DNA of 64,000 bases from Microlunatus phosphovorus NM-1 (GTDB lineage Bacteria > Actinomycetota > Actinomycetes > Propionibacteriales > Propionibacteriaceae): positions 5,208,001-5,272,000 of the forward strand of contig NC_015635.1 of NCBI RefSeq assembly GCF_000270245.1. Reading direction: 5' to 3'. The position numbers were made by a program, and so were the translations under genes. The notes under the pieces were generated by a model. The model worked only from the letters and a program-made list of their open reading frames with translations, did no database searches and was not told where the DNA came from. Below, piece after piece: positions 25,680 to 33,272 of this stretch. Position 1 is the stretch's first letter, and every line of letters starts with the position of its first letter.

Positions 25680-25973
25680 GTGCCTGCTCCTCACCCGCCT
25701 GAGTTCCGCCGTCGTGCGGTCGAGCTTGCTCGTGAGCGGTCCAAGCCAGTTGCTGAGTTGGCGAAAGATCTGGGAATTTCCGAATCGTGTCTGCGTCGCT
25801 GGATGGAGCAGTCCGAGACCGACGCTGCCGGTGGTAGCGAGACGGCGTTGACCAGTCGGGAGAAGAAGGAGCTGGTCGAGCTGCGCCGGGATAAACGGCG
25901 CCTGGAGATGGAAGTCGAGATCTTGAAAAGGGCGGCCGCCTATTTTGCCCAGGAGAATGTTCTCCCAAAATAG
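25680..25973 (+). CDS. IS3 transposase OrfA
   Basis: 97 aa. A helix-turn-helix of the IS3 OrfA type (PEFRRRAVELARERSKPVAELAKDLGISESCLRRWMEQ) is followed by a leucine-zipper-like helix (LTSREKKELVELRRDKRRLEMEVEILKRAAAYF). It binds the inverted repeats and dimerises. The start is GTG. Its TAG stop overlaps the OrfB GTG by one base, and OrfB lies in the -1 frame. IS3 elements normally join the two by programmed -1 frameshifting, and CCCAAAATAG at the junction is a plausible slip region. Confidence 0.93.
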   Translation: MPAPHPPEFRRRAVELARERSKPVAELAKDLGISESCLRRWMEQSETDAAGGSETALTSREKKELVELRRDKRRLEMEVEILKRAAAYFAQENVLPK

Positions 25974-26863
25974 TGTACGGGCTGGTCCATGAAATGGCCG
26001 ATGACGGGATTGATGTCGCGGTGGCTTGCCGGGTGCTGAATGTGTCGCGGTCGGGATACTACGACTGGCGCGGCCGGCCTGCATCGGCACGGGAACAGGA
26101 GAACACGCTGCTGTTGAAGCTGATCGAGGAGATCCATGCCGATGAGGACATGAAGACGTACGGGGCGCCGCGGGTGCACGCCGAGCTGGTCTTGGGGCAC
26201 GACCTGCAGGTGAACCAGAAGCGGGTCGCCCGGCTGATGCGCCAGGCCGGCATCCAGGGCCTGTACCGGCGGCGTCGGTCGTGGACCACGATCCGGGACC
26301 CGCACGCCATCCCCGCCAAGGACCTCGTCAACCGCCGGTTCACGGTGGACGGTCCGAACCGGTTGTGGCTGACCGACATCACCGAGCACCCGACGGTGGA
26401 GGGCAAGGTGTACTGCGCCGCGGTCATGGACGCCTGGTCCCGCCGGGTCCTGGGCTGGTCCATCGACGACAACATGCGGAAGGAGCTCGTGGTCGACGCG
26501 CTCGGGATGGCGGTGCTGCGGCGCAACCCGATGGACGTCGACAATAACACGATCATGCATTCCGATCACGGGTCGCAATTCACATCGTGGGCATTCAGTC
26601 AGAAAGTCTATGATGCCGGGCTGGTGCCGTCGATGGGCAGTGTGGGCGACTGCTACGACAATGCGATGATGGAGTCCTTCTGGGAGAGAATGCAACTCGA
26701 GCTGCTCGATTCGCAGGTATGGTTCACCCGGGACGAGCTTGCCAACGCGATGTTTCGATGGATAGAATCATGGTATAATCGGAGACGTCGGCATTCGAGT
26801 ATTGGAATGCTGTCGCCGATAGAGTTTGAAACCCGTTCCACAGGGTCAGACCGTCCGGGCTGA
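25973..26863 (+). CDS. IS3 transposase OrfB (rve integrase core)
   Basis: 296 aa. The DDE triad is visible: WLTDITEHP (first Asp), HSDHGSQFTS (second Asp) and NAMMESFWERMQLELL (Glu), with the RWIESWYNRRRRHSSIGMLSPIEFE C-terminus standard for IS3. The N-terminal HTH_21-like region reads VACRVLNVSRSGYYDWRGRPAS. It appears intact. It probably acts as an OrfAB fusion formed by -1 frameshifting. Confidence 0.94.
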   Translation: MYGLVHEMADDGIDVAVACRVLNVSRSGYYDWRGRPASAREQENTLLLKLIEEIHADEDMKTYGAPRVHAELVLGHDLQVNQKRVARLMRQAGIQGLYRRRRSWTTIRDPHAIPAKDLVNRRFTVDGPNRLWLTDITEHPTVEGKVYCAAVMDAWSRRVLGWSIDDNMRKELVVDALGMAVLRRNPMDVDNNTIMHSDHGSQFTSWAFSQKVYDAGLVPSMGSVGDCYDNAMMESFWERMQLELLDSQVWFTRDELANAMFRWIESWYNRRRRHSSIGMLSPIEFETRSTGSDRPG

Positions 26864-27066
26864 CCCTCAACCCCGAGTGTCCGTGGAACAGGGGGAACCT
26901 CAGATGGTGTGGGTGACGGTGCGGACTGGTGCGGCGTTGCTCTTGCGGCGTTCGTAGCGGTGGGAGCCGCCGCGTTTACGGGCGCGGGGTGCGGTGCGGC
27001 CGTCGCGGGTGGGGATCAGGTTGGCGGGTTTGGTCAGTTGCGTGGCGAGGTGGGCCAGGGCGCGGG

Positions 27067-28281
27067 TCAGGTCGGCTGGGGGGAGAGAGCCGCCCGGGTC
27101 GTGGAGTCCTGGGCGGCTTGGAAGGCGCGTTTGAAGCTGATCCGGCCGGGGTCGAGCCCGGCGGGTGTGGCGTAGCCGATCAGGTCGCGGATCGCCTGGT
27201 AGACGCACAGCATGGCCCAGAATTCTTGCTCGACCATGATGGGGGTCTTGGAGCGGAGCAGCACTTCGGGGCCGCCGCGGATGGTGGTCTTCAGGTCGGC
27301 GATACCGGTCTCGGCCTGCCAGCGGGCGTGGTAGAGCTGGGCCAGCTCGATCGCCGGGTACGCCTGCGCGTCGAGCAGGGTGGTGGCCAGCGCGAACAGT
27401 TCGGAGGTCTCGACCCCGTGGGTGTCGGTGGTGGTCACCGAGTACTCGACCACCCGGACCGGGATCGGGTCGCCGTCCTTCTTGGAGGGCGGGTTCAGCT
27501 GGGACAGGTAGGTGCCGTCGTCCAGCACCTGCCGCACTGGCAGAGTGAACGATGCCGACATCCGCCAGCACAGCTGCGCGCCGGTCCCGGCGGCCGCCTG
27601 CCACAGCTTCCAGGAGGCGAAGTTCCGGTCGGCCAGCACCAGCATCCCGCTGTCGAGCGCGGGCAGCAGATCGACGGCCAGGGTCTGCTCGCCGGTGCTG
27701 GACGGCCCATGGGCGGCGGCCAGCAGCACCCGGGTTCCGGACTCGGCCAGCACCAGCGCCCGCAGCTGCGGATACGGATTCTGCGACCTGCTGCCGTTGC
27801 CACCACGGCCGAAGAACCCCTCGTTCGCCGCCGTGTCCGGCACATCCAGGGTGAACCCGTCGACCGTCACCACCCGCAGCCCGGCATGAAAGACCCCGGG
27901 CGTCACAGGCGTCCCCGCCGGCACCGTCGTCCGCGCAAACAACAGCTTGAACGGCTCCGCGCCCAGCTTCGCCTTCGCCTTCGTGATCGATCCCGTTCCC
28001 GGAGCCTGCCAGTCTCCCCAGCCGCCACCCGTCAACGCCTGCGCATCGGCCAGCCTCGACAGCACCAACCCGTACCCCGACCGCATGAACAGCCAGCACG
28101 CCAGCGTGAATACCATCATCAACCGAGCCGGCAGCCGCCGATACCGGACCTCCCGCACCCCTGCCGCCTCGATCACCTCATCCAGCACCGCCGCCGGGAA
28201 CGACCGTGCCAGCACCCCGATCGAGACCCGATCAGGCAACCGCTCCTCCGCCGACCTCACCTCACGCGTCACACCAGCCAC
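27067..28281 (-). CDS. IS4-family transposase (copy 2), main frame
   Basis: 404 aa, identical in sequence to the copy at 5987-7201, including the early stop in the main frame and the C6 run at 27078-27083. In this copy the -1 frame tail ends at 26900, inside the IS3 element (THTI then stop), so ten residues of the tail are lost. If the tail is needed for activity this copy may be impaired. The terminal repeats are still complete, so it could be mobilised by copy 1. Confidence 0.88.
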   Translation of the reverse strand: MAGVTREVRSAEERLPDRVSIGVLARSFPAAVLDEVIEAAGVREVRYRRLPARLMMVFTLACWLFMRSGYGLVLSRLADAQALTGGGWGDWQAPGTGSITKAKAKLGAEPFKLLFARTTVPAGTPVTPGVFHAGLRVVTVDGFTLDVPDTAANEGFFGRGGNGSRSQNPYPQLRALVLAESGTRVLLAAAHGPSSTGEQTLAVDLLPALDSGMLVLADRNFASWKLWQAAAGTGAQLCWRMSASFTLPVRQVLDDGTYLSQLNPPSKKDGDPIPVRVVEYSVTTTDTHGVETSELFALATTLLDAQAYPAIELAQLYHARWQAETGIADLKTTIRGGPEVLLRSKTPIMVEQEFWAMLCVYQAIRDLIGYATPAGLDPGRISFKRAFQAAQDSTTRAALSPQPT

Positions 28282-28513
28282 AAACAGAGACTACACCCAT
28301 GTAACTCTAAAGAAGCGACATTGGGGGGCGGTCCGTCCGGTACTGGCTTGGGCACCGGCGACACAAGTTGGGGGGTTACGGGTGAGTTGAGGCGTTACGG
28401 GTAGGTGGGCATGCAGGCCGCAGATCACGGCGAGCGCCCTCGCTGGCTGCAAACCACGAGTCGGGTCATACACTCCTTCGAGCATGTCTGTCGATCCGGA
28501 AAAAGGGGGTGTC

Positions 28514-29848
28514 GTGGGAGTCATCGACGACTTTGTGAGCCAGTACGAGCGTCAGTTCGACTACTGGGAGGCGCTGGCGCATACCGCCCAAGGTCTCCTC
28601 GAAGCGGATCTCGCCAGTTCAGGGGTTCGCGCCATTGTGACGAGTCGAGCGAAGTCGGTGGATCGATTGATTGAGAAGTTGCGGCAGCGCAGTCAAAATC
28701 AGCCCTACGGCTCCGTCGCTGAAATTGGCGAGGACATTGCGGACCTAGCTGGAGCACGCGTAGCACTCTACTTTCCCGGTCAGATGGAGGAGGTCGAACG
28801 GGTTATCCGCGACACGCTTGATGTGAGGAAGGCTAAGCGGTTTCCCTCCATAGAGCCCGTACCGAAGACCGCTGCCGAGACCGATGCGACGAGTCAAGGT
28901 CCGTCATCGCCTGGGGACACCGATAAGCACCGGCAACGATTTCCGGGCTACGGCGCGCGGCACTTCCGAGTCTTCATCCCTGCGTCTCGACTGAGCGTCG
29001 GGCAAGAGCGCTACGGGTCAGCAATCGTCGAGGTTCAAGTGGCGTCGGTCCTGATGCATGCGTGGTCGGAGGTCGAGCACGACTTGGTCTACAAGCCGCT
29101 AGAAGGTGGCCTATCGCCGTCGGAACATGCCCTCCTTGATCAGCTGAACGGGCTGGTGGTCGCGGGCGAGATTGCCCTTGAACAACTGCAAAAGGCTGGG
29201 GACGCGCGCGTCGCTGCCGCCGCGACGCCGTTCCGAGACCACTACGAGCTCGCGGAGTTCCTCCGAACCCGCCTTTCCGCGCTAGGCGCCTCACTCACCG
29301 ACGCGACCTTGGGTCGGGTTGACGTCCTGTTCGAGTACCTTGTCGAGCAGGGAGTCGCCACTGCTTCGTCGGTAGAGCCCTACCTCGATCTACTCGAGCG
29401 GGACTTCGAACGTCGGCCAGTAGCTGATCAATTAGCAGACCTCATGCTCGCCGGAGACAAGTCTCGGTACGACGCCTACCTAAGAGCAATGTCGACGTCG
29501 CGTCACGCCTCGAAACGCCGTCGCACTACCGTTGATAGCTTGCTGGCAGACTCACCGGAGACGTTGGCAGTCGGAGAATTCATCGCTGCATGGGTGCTGT
29601 TTGAGACCCTACTGAGGGACGTTGTGGGAGATGAGGGGGAGCGGCTTGCTCCCCTACCGACTCTGGCTAAGCGACTGGCAGCGAGGAAACTAATTTCTCC
29701 GCAGCAGTTCCGTGAACTCGAATTTATGCGCCAATTGCGCAACCGAGTTGTTCACGGGGGGTCGAAAGACCTTCCTCCTGAGCGACTGCGAGAAGCGGCT
29801 GCTTGGTTGCGCATTCTGACAGCAGACATCGATAGCAAGGCCGCCTAA
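28514..29848 (+). CDS. RelA/SpoT-domain protein with C-terminal HEPN-like region
   Basis: About 444 aa. Residues about 30-195 are a (p)ppGpp-synthetase-like fold: SRAKS (45-48, substrate-binding RxKS), DLAGARV (Asp77, metal), FPGYGARHFRVFI and VEVQVASVLMHAWSEVEHD (E173, Q175). The hydrolase HD domain is absent. A helical linker leads to a C-terminal domain with EFIAAWVLFETLLRDVV and LRNRVVHGG, whose R409-x4-H414 matches the HEPN RNase-type motif. It could be a small alarmone synthetase toxin or a defence effector. I prefer the GTG at 28514 (AAAAGGGGGTGTC upstream) over the ATG at 28484. Function is inferred from motifs only. Confidence 0.75.
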   Translation: MGVIDDFVSQYERQFDYWEALAHTAQGLLEADLASSGVRAIVTSRAKSVDRLIEKLRQRSQNQPYGSVAEIGEDIADLAGARVALYFPGQMEEVERVIRDTLDVRKAKRFPSIEPVPKTAAETDATSQGPSSPGDTDKHRQRFPGYGARHFRVFIPASRLSVGQERYGSAIVEVQVASVLMHAWSEVEHDLVYKPLEGGLSPSEHALLDQLNGLVVAGEIALEQLQKAGDARVAAAATPFRDHYELAEFLRTRLSALGASLTDATLGRVDVLFEYLVEQGVATASSVEPYLDLLERDFERRPVADQLADLMLAGDKSRYDAYLRAMSTSRHASKRRRTTVDSLLADSPETLAVGEFIAAWVLFETLLRDVVGDEGERLAPLPTLAKRLAARKLISPQQFRELEFMRQLRNRVVHGGSKDLPPERLREAAAWLRILTADIDSKAA

Positions 29849-30160
29849 GCATCCCTTTGGGAGCGCCTCGGATAAACCGGCGAGGGGGGCCGCGCAGGCA
29901 GACGCGGCGCCTCTGGCGCGCGCCCATAAACGGGCGACGCGGGTGAAATTCCTAGTTGCCGGTCCTTTCGCCGAGCAACTGGTAAGTAGGGTGGTTCTGC
30001 CGAGTGCTTTGGCTCCCGACGTTTGCGGATCGACACGCTAGCGCCGACATGTCGTCTCGCGACACGCCCTGGGCCTGACTCTGGCGGGCCGTGGAACGAA
30101 TGATGATCAGACGTACGTCATGCTGCGCCGCCCGTGGCGCCCGTCTATTACGGTTGGCGG
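29849..30160. other. Non-coding interval before the IspF homologue
   Basis: About 310 bp. GC-rich inverted stretches lie near 29880-29935 (for example GGCGCGCGCC), perhaps terminating the upstream gene. No further open frame with motifs and no RNA gene is recognised. Confidence 0.4.
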
Positions 30161-30652
30161 ATGGAGCAGCCCTTTCGTATCGGGTCGGGGCACGACGTGC
30201 ACGGTCTGTTCGCGGGTCACACGCTGGTTCTTGGCGGTGTCGTCGTGCCGTCGCCTTCCGGGTTCGACACTCACTCAGATGGAGACGTGCTCAGCCACGC
30301 CCTGGTCGACGCGCTCGCAGGTGCCATCGCGGACGGCGACCTTGGCACGCACTTTCCCGAGGACGACCCAGCGGCCCAAGACGCGCGCAGCCTTGACTTC
30401 GTAGGGCATCTAGCTGGCCTGGTCAGAGCGGCCGGATATGAGATCGCCAACGTGGACACCTTCGTGGTCCTAGGAACGACCAAGCTGCGACCGCATCTAG
30501 AGGCGATGCGCATAAACCTCTCCGATGCTTTAGGCGTCGACCTGTCTCAAGTGTCCGTGAAGGCACGGTCAAACGACGGATTCGGCGACGCCGGCACGGG
30601 TCGTGCATGTGAAGCCTGGGCGACCGTCTTGATCTATCCCGCGAGTGCTTGA
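30161..30652 (+). CDS. IspF-like 2-C-methyl-D-erythritol 2,4-cyclodiphosphate synthase
   Basis: 163 aa. The family signatures are intact: GSGHDVH with metal ligands D12 and H14, SDGDVLSHALVDALAGAIADGDLGTHFPEDDP with H46 as the third ligand, and VSVKARSNDGFGDAGTGRACEAWATVLI at the C-terminus. IspF converts CDP-ME 2-phosphate to MEcPP in the MEP isoprenoid pathway. No ispD or other MEP gene is adjacent, and a copy on a mobile element is probably additional to the chromosomal one, which is outside this window. The ATG at 30161 fits the family length. An upstream in-frame GTG at 30134 lacks support. The 3' end overlaps the convergent regulator by 19 bp. Confidence 0.85.
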   Translation: MEQPFRIGSGHDVHGLFAGHTLVLGGVVVPSPSGFDTHSDGDVLSHALVDALAGAIADGDLGTHFPEDDPAAQDARSLDFVGHLAGLVRAAGYEIANVDTFVVLGTTKLRPHLEAMRINLSDALGVDLSQVSVKARSNDGFGDAGTGRACEAWATVLIYPASA

Positions 30653-31413
30653 GGACTTGCCTCCGCCTCATCTATCGGGATGGCGGTTTCCCAGACGTCA
30701 TCGAAGCTGCGCCGGTATGCGTCGAACCATGTGCTGCCTTCGATGCGTCGAAGGTGGAGCACCGGATTCGCTGACCCAGGCGCACCCCAGATGTGTGGAT
30801 TGGCGAGGAGGACGTCATCGAAGCGGAACAGCGATGCGTAGACGCCGACCCTGTGAAGTCGTATTTCGCAGCCCGCGACGGGGGTCAGCGGCCGGTAGTA
30901 GGTGAGTGCCGCCCGGACCTTGTGGGCAAGGGTTCCTCGCAGACCATCTTCGCGGTCCCTAATCTCGACCGCATCGCTGGTGGGGTCGGCCCAGCAGAGG
31001 CGCACGCCGACCCCTGCTGCTGCCCTCTCGGCCAGCATGTCGGCGATCCGCGGGTTGACGTTCGCGAGGAATGTTCCCGCGAAGACCAGGACGTCAATGC
31101 TGCGGGTCGCAGTTCCCAGCAGCTGGAGCCACGTGTCGCGTGGAACAGACGACCGGTCCGGATACACCCTCACCAGTTCGGACTCGACAGACTCGACCCG
31201 CTGCTCTGGGGTGGGCTCATCAAGTAGTTCAGGCCAGAGATAGACCTCGTCCACATCGAGTGTCTGAGCCACGAGCCATCGCGTCTCTCGATGGGGCGTA
31301 CGGCCAGAGTTGATCCAGCGCTCGACCGTCTTGGCGTTCACGTCGCAGGTTCGGGCGAGCTTCGAAGGGGTGAACCCCCGGCGCAGCATCGTGGATCTCA
31401 GCCGCTCATTCAT
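30634..31413 (-). CDS. HTH regulator fused to PLD-like domain
   Basis: 259 aa. An N-terminal XRE-type helix-turn-helix (residues about 5-60, RRGFTPSKLARTCDVNAKTVERWINSGRTPHRETRWLVAQTL) is followed by a phospholipase-D-like fold beginning RSIDVLVFAGTFLANVNPRIADMLAERAAAGVGVRLCWADP. The PLD catalytic HxK motif is not evident, so the second domain probably senses a ligand. The gene is divergent from the HAD phosphatase. A strong promoter (31420-31448) places the transcription start at about the ATG, so the mRNA is likely leaderless. It probably represses itself and the HAD gene. Confidence 0.75.
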   Translation of the reverse strand: MNERLRSTMLRRGFTPSKLARTCDVNAKTVERWINSGRTPHRETRWLVAQTLDVDEVYLWPELLDEPTPEQRVESVESELVRVYPDRSSVPRDTWLQLLGTATRSIDVLVFAGTFLANVNPRIADMLAERAAAGVGVRLCWADPTSDAVEIRDREDGLRGTLAHKVRAALTYYRPLTPVAGCEIRLHRVGVYASLFRFDDVLLANPHIWGAPGSANPVLHLRRIEGSTWFDAYRRSFDDVWETAIPIDEAEASPQALAG

Positions 31414-31419
31414 TCCATT

Positions 31420-31448
31420 AGTACACGGGACGTATCAGGCCATGTCAA
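31420..31448 (-). promoter_or_regulatory. Promoter of the HTH-PLD regulator
   Basis: On the minus strand TTGACA (31448-31443), a 17-bp spacer, and TGTACT (31425-31420). Seven bases later is the ATG at 31413, so the transcript would begin at or next to the start codon. Confidence 0.65.
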
Positions 31449-31476
31449 GGACGCGGAAGGACGTTCTTCTCGACGC

Positions 31477-31482
31477 TACAGT
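31477..31482 (+). promoter_or_regulatory. -10 box of the HAD phosphatase gene
   Basis: TACAGT ends seven bases before the GTG at 31489, consistent with leaderless transcription. No good -35 box is seen, which suggests that activation or a weak promoter is involved. Confidence 0.4.
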
Positions 31483-31488
31483 GATCGG

Positions 31489-32178
31489 GTGCCGCGCGTG
31501 ATCCTCTGGGACATCGATCACACGCTGATCGAGAACTCTGGCGTGAGCAAGGAGATCTACTCGACGGCGTTCGAGCTTCTAACCGGGCGTGTGCCTCGAC
31601 ATGCCGCCCGAACGAACGGTCGAACGGATCTGGCGATCATGGAGGCGATGCTGGTAGAGAACGGAATCAGCGACGTCGAATGGGTGGACACGGCTGACGC
31701 CCTCCAGCGCGCGGGCGCCGTACACCGTGCAGCTTTGGCTGCCAGAGGCGCTGTGCTTCCAGGAACGGTCGAGTTGATCACTGCTCTGGCGTCTCGTCCA
31801 CCCGTGGTGCAGACGGTGGTGACGGGGAACATTCGGGCTAATGCGGAAGTCAAGCTCAAGGCACTTGGCCTCGGAGACCACTTCGATCTTGACGTCGGCG
31901 GCTACGGCTCTGATCACATGGAGCGTTACCGGCTGGTGCAGATCGCGCGCCAGCGTACGGCCGCGAAATACGGGCCGCAGTATGGCGAACCGCACTGCGC
32001 GATTGTCGTCGGTGACACCCCCAGAGACATTGAGGCAGCGAAGCGTGGGGGTGCAGAAGTCCTAGCCGTTGCCTCGGGCCTGTACAGCGCAGATGAGCTG
32101 CGAGCGGCAGGCGGGCTACTCGTCGTCCAAGACCTGGCCGACACGAGTGAACTGCTCCGGCTCCTCGACCTGACGTAG
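31489..32178 (+). CDS. HAD-family phosphatase
   Basis: 229 aa. Motif I is WDIDHTL with D8 and D10. A helical cap follows, then VVTGNIRANAEVKLKALGLGDHFD (motif II region) and VVGDTPRDIEAAKRGGAEVLAVASG (motif IV). This is the beta-phosphoglucomutase/phosphoglycolate-phosphatase-like branch. The substrate is unknown. The GTG at 31489 is chosen because the conserved strand starts within five residues and no ribosome site suits an earlier codon. The gene lies between the divergent regulator and the element core, and its 3' end is 137 bp before pra. Confidence 0.82.
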   Translation: MPRVILWDIDHTLIENSGVSKEIYSTAFELLTGRVPRHAARTNGRTDLAIMEAMLVENGISDVEWVDTADALQRAGAVHRAALAARGAVLPGTVELITALASRPPVVQTVVTGNIRANAEVKLKALGLGDHFDLDVGGYGSDHMERYRLVQIARQRTAAKYGPQYGEPHCAIVVGDTPRDIEAAKRGGAEVLAVASGLYSADELRAAGGLLVVQDLADTSELLRLLDLT

Positions 32179-32315
32179 GACATTTCGGGACACGTCGCCT
32201 TCGTCCTCGGGCGTCCCCTGACGTCCGAACTGCCCGTCCGCGAAGTTTCGGCGTCCCCTACCCCTCGGTTCTCCTGGATGCATGCCCAGAAAGGGCGATC
32301 ACAGGAGGTGGAGAG

Positions 32316-32723
32316 ATGGCGGTTCAAGGTCCGTTCCAGGTGGTGTTCGAGCAGGTGTTCCCGCACGGGCTCGGTGTCGTGGGCGCGGTAGCGCCGATGG
32401 CGGATTTCGACGCGTCGACGCGGGAGAACCGGGTGCAGGCGAGGGACAAAGACACCGGTCTGCCGGTGTGGGTGGTCGACGTGATGGATTTCGACCCCGA
32501 CGCACGGGAGCGGACGTTCAAGGTCAAGATCACCGCCGACATCGAGCCGGTCGTGCCGCCGGTGGTGGCGGGGACCCCGGTGCGTCCGGTGGTGTTGGAC
32601 GGGCTGACCGTGACCCCGTACCTGAAGGAGGTCGGCAACGGTCGGCAGAAGATCGCGTACTCGTTGCGGGCAGCGAGCATGGCGGCACCCCGGCAGCGGA
32701 CGACCGATCCGAAGGCGGCCTGA
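32316..32723 (+). CDS. Pra-like activator of replication, integration and excision (AICE1)
   Basis: 135 aa. The sequence matches the family annotated as plasmid replication, integration and excision activator in actinomycete ICEs, with DFDASTRENRVQARDKDTGLPVWVVDVMDFDPDARERTFKVKITAD, PPVVAGTPVRPVV and GLTVTPYLKE. In pSAM2 the Pra protein switches on the rep-xis-int functions. AGGAGG precedes the ATG. A close paralogue is at 44928. Unlike that copy, the upstream region here lacks the CTAG-N5-CTAG operators, so its control must differ. Confidence 0.82.
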   Translation: MAVQGPFQVVFEQVFPHGLGVVGAVAPMADFDASTRENRVQARDKDTGLPVWVVDVMDFDPDARERTFKVKITADIEPVVPPVVAGTPVRPVVLDGLTVTPYLKEVGNGRQKIAYSLRAASMAAPRQRTTDPKAA

Positions 32724-32726
32724 GCC

Positions 32727-33272
32727 ATGGCTGCCGAAGCGACGTTGCAGACGATTCTGCAACTGAGCGAGACGGCCAGGTTCGGGGTGGAGGCACGGGC
32801 CCGATCCGGTCGGCCGTTCGTGCTGCTGCGGTGCCCAGCAGGGTTGTCGTTGGTGACCGGCGACGTCGCGGCGTTGGACGCGTTGGCGACCGCGGTGATG
32901 GATGCCCGAGCCGCGTTGCTAACCGCCTGCGGGCAGGTGTGGCGGTGCGGGGAGGACAGCCCCGACGTGCTGCAGCGCCGCTACACCGCTCTCGGGCTCG
33001 GCTGGCGTGACCCGATCGAGGAAGAGTCGCCGGGGCGGGAGGAACCGACCCGGCGGATGCCGGGTGAGCCTCCGGACGGGATCTCCGACTGGCTGAGTGT
33101 GGAGGAAGCCTCCGAGCTGAGCGGGGTGGCGGTCACGACGTTGAAGAACGGGGAGTGGCGACGTGCCCACGGCCTGGTCGCGGACAAGGACAGCCGGCAT
33201 CGGCTCACGTTCCGTCGTGAGGACGTGGTCGCGCTCGGCCCGCCGCGGGGTCGGGGACGGCCAGCAGCATGA
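32727..33272 (+). CDS. AICE core protein with C-terminal MerR/HTH_17-like domain (AICE1)
   Basis: 181 aa. The N-terminal half (FVLLRCPAGLSLVTGDVAALDALATAVMDARAALL) has no recognised domain. The C-terminal 60 residues contain WLSVEEASELSGVAVTTLKNGEWRRAHGLVADKDSRHRLTFRREDVVAL, an excisionase/MerR-like winged helix. It begins three bases after the pra stop, and its own stop overlaps the translocase ATG (ATGA), so pra, this gene and the translocase form one operon. A paralogue is at 45359. Confidence 0.72.
   Translation: MAAEATLQTILQLSETARFGVEARARSGRPFVLLRCPAGLSLVTGDVAALDALATAVMDARAALLTACGQVWRCGEDSPDVLQRRYTALGLGWRDPIEEESPGREEPTRRMPGEPPDGISDWLSVEEASELSGVAVTTLKNGEWRRAHGLVADKDSRHRLTFRREDVVALGPPRGRGRPAA

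Larger units (their letters stand above)
25613..26902 (+). mobile_element. IS3-family insertion sequence (1290 bp) inside IS4 copy 2
   Basis: It begins TGGACTTCCCCC and ends, reversed, TGAGGTTCCCCC, giving imperfect inverted repeats with the TG...CA termini usual for IS3. The 3-bp direct repeat GAT (25610-25612 and 26903-26905) is the target duplication. The uninterrupted target is seen in copy 1. It carries overlapping orfA and orfB. Confidence 0.95.
25563..28323 (-). mobile_element. IS4-family insertion sequence, copy 2, interrupted by IS3
   Basis: The ends are identical to the copy at 5776-7243 and it is flanked by the 10-bp direct repeat GGGGGCGGTC (25553-25562 and 28324-28333). Without the 1290-bp IS3 insert and its 3-bp duplication the length is again 1468 bp. 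The IS3 lies 50 bp inside the left end and removes the last codons of the -1 frame tail of the transposase. Confidence 0.95.
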
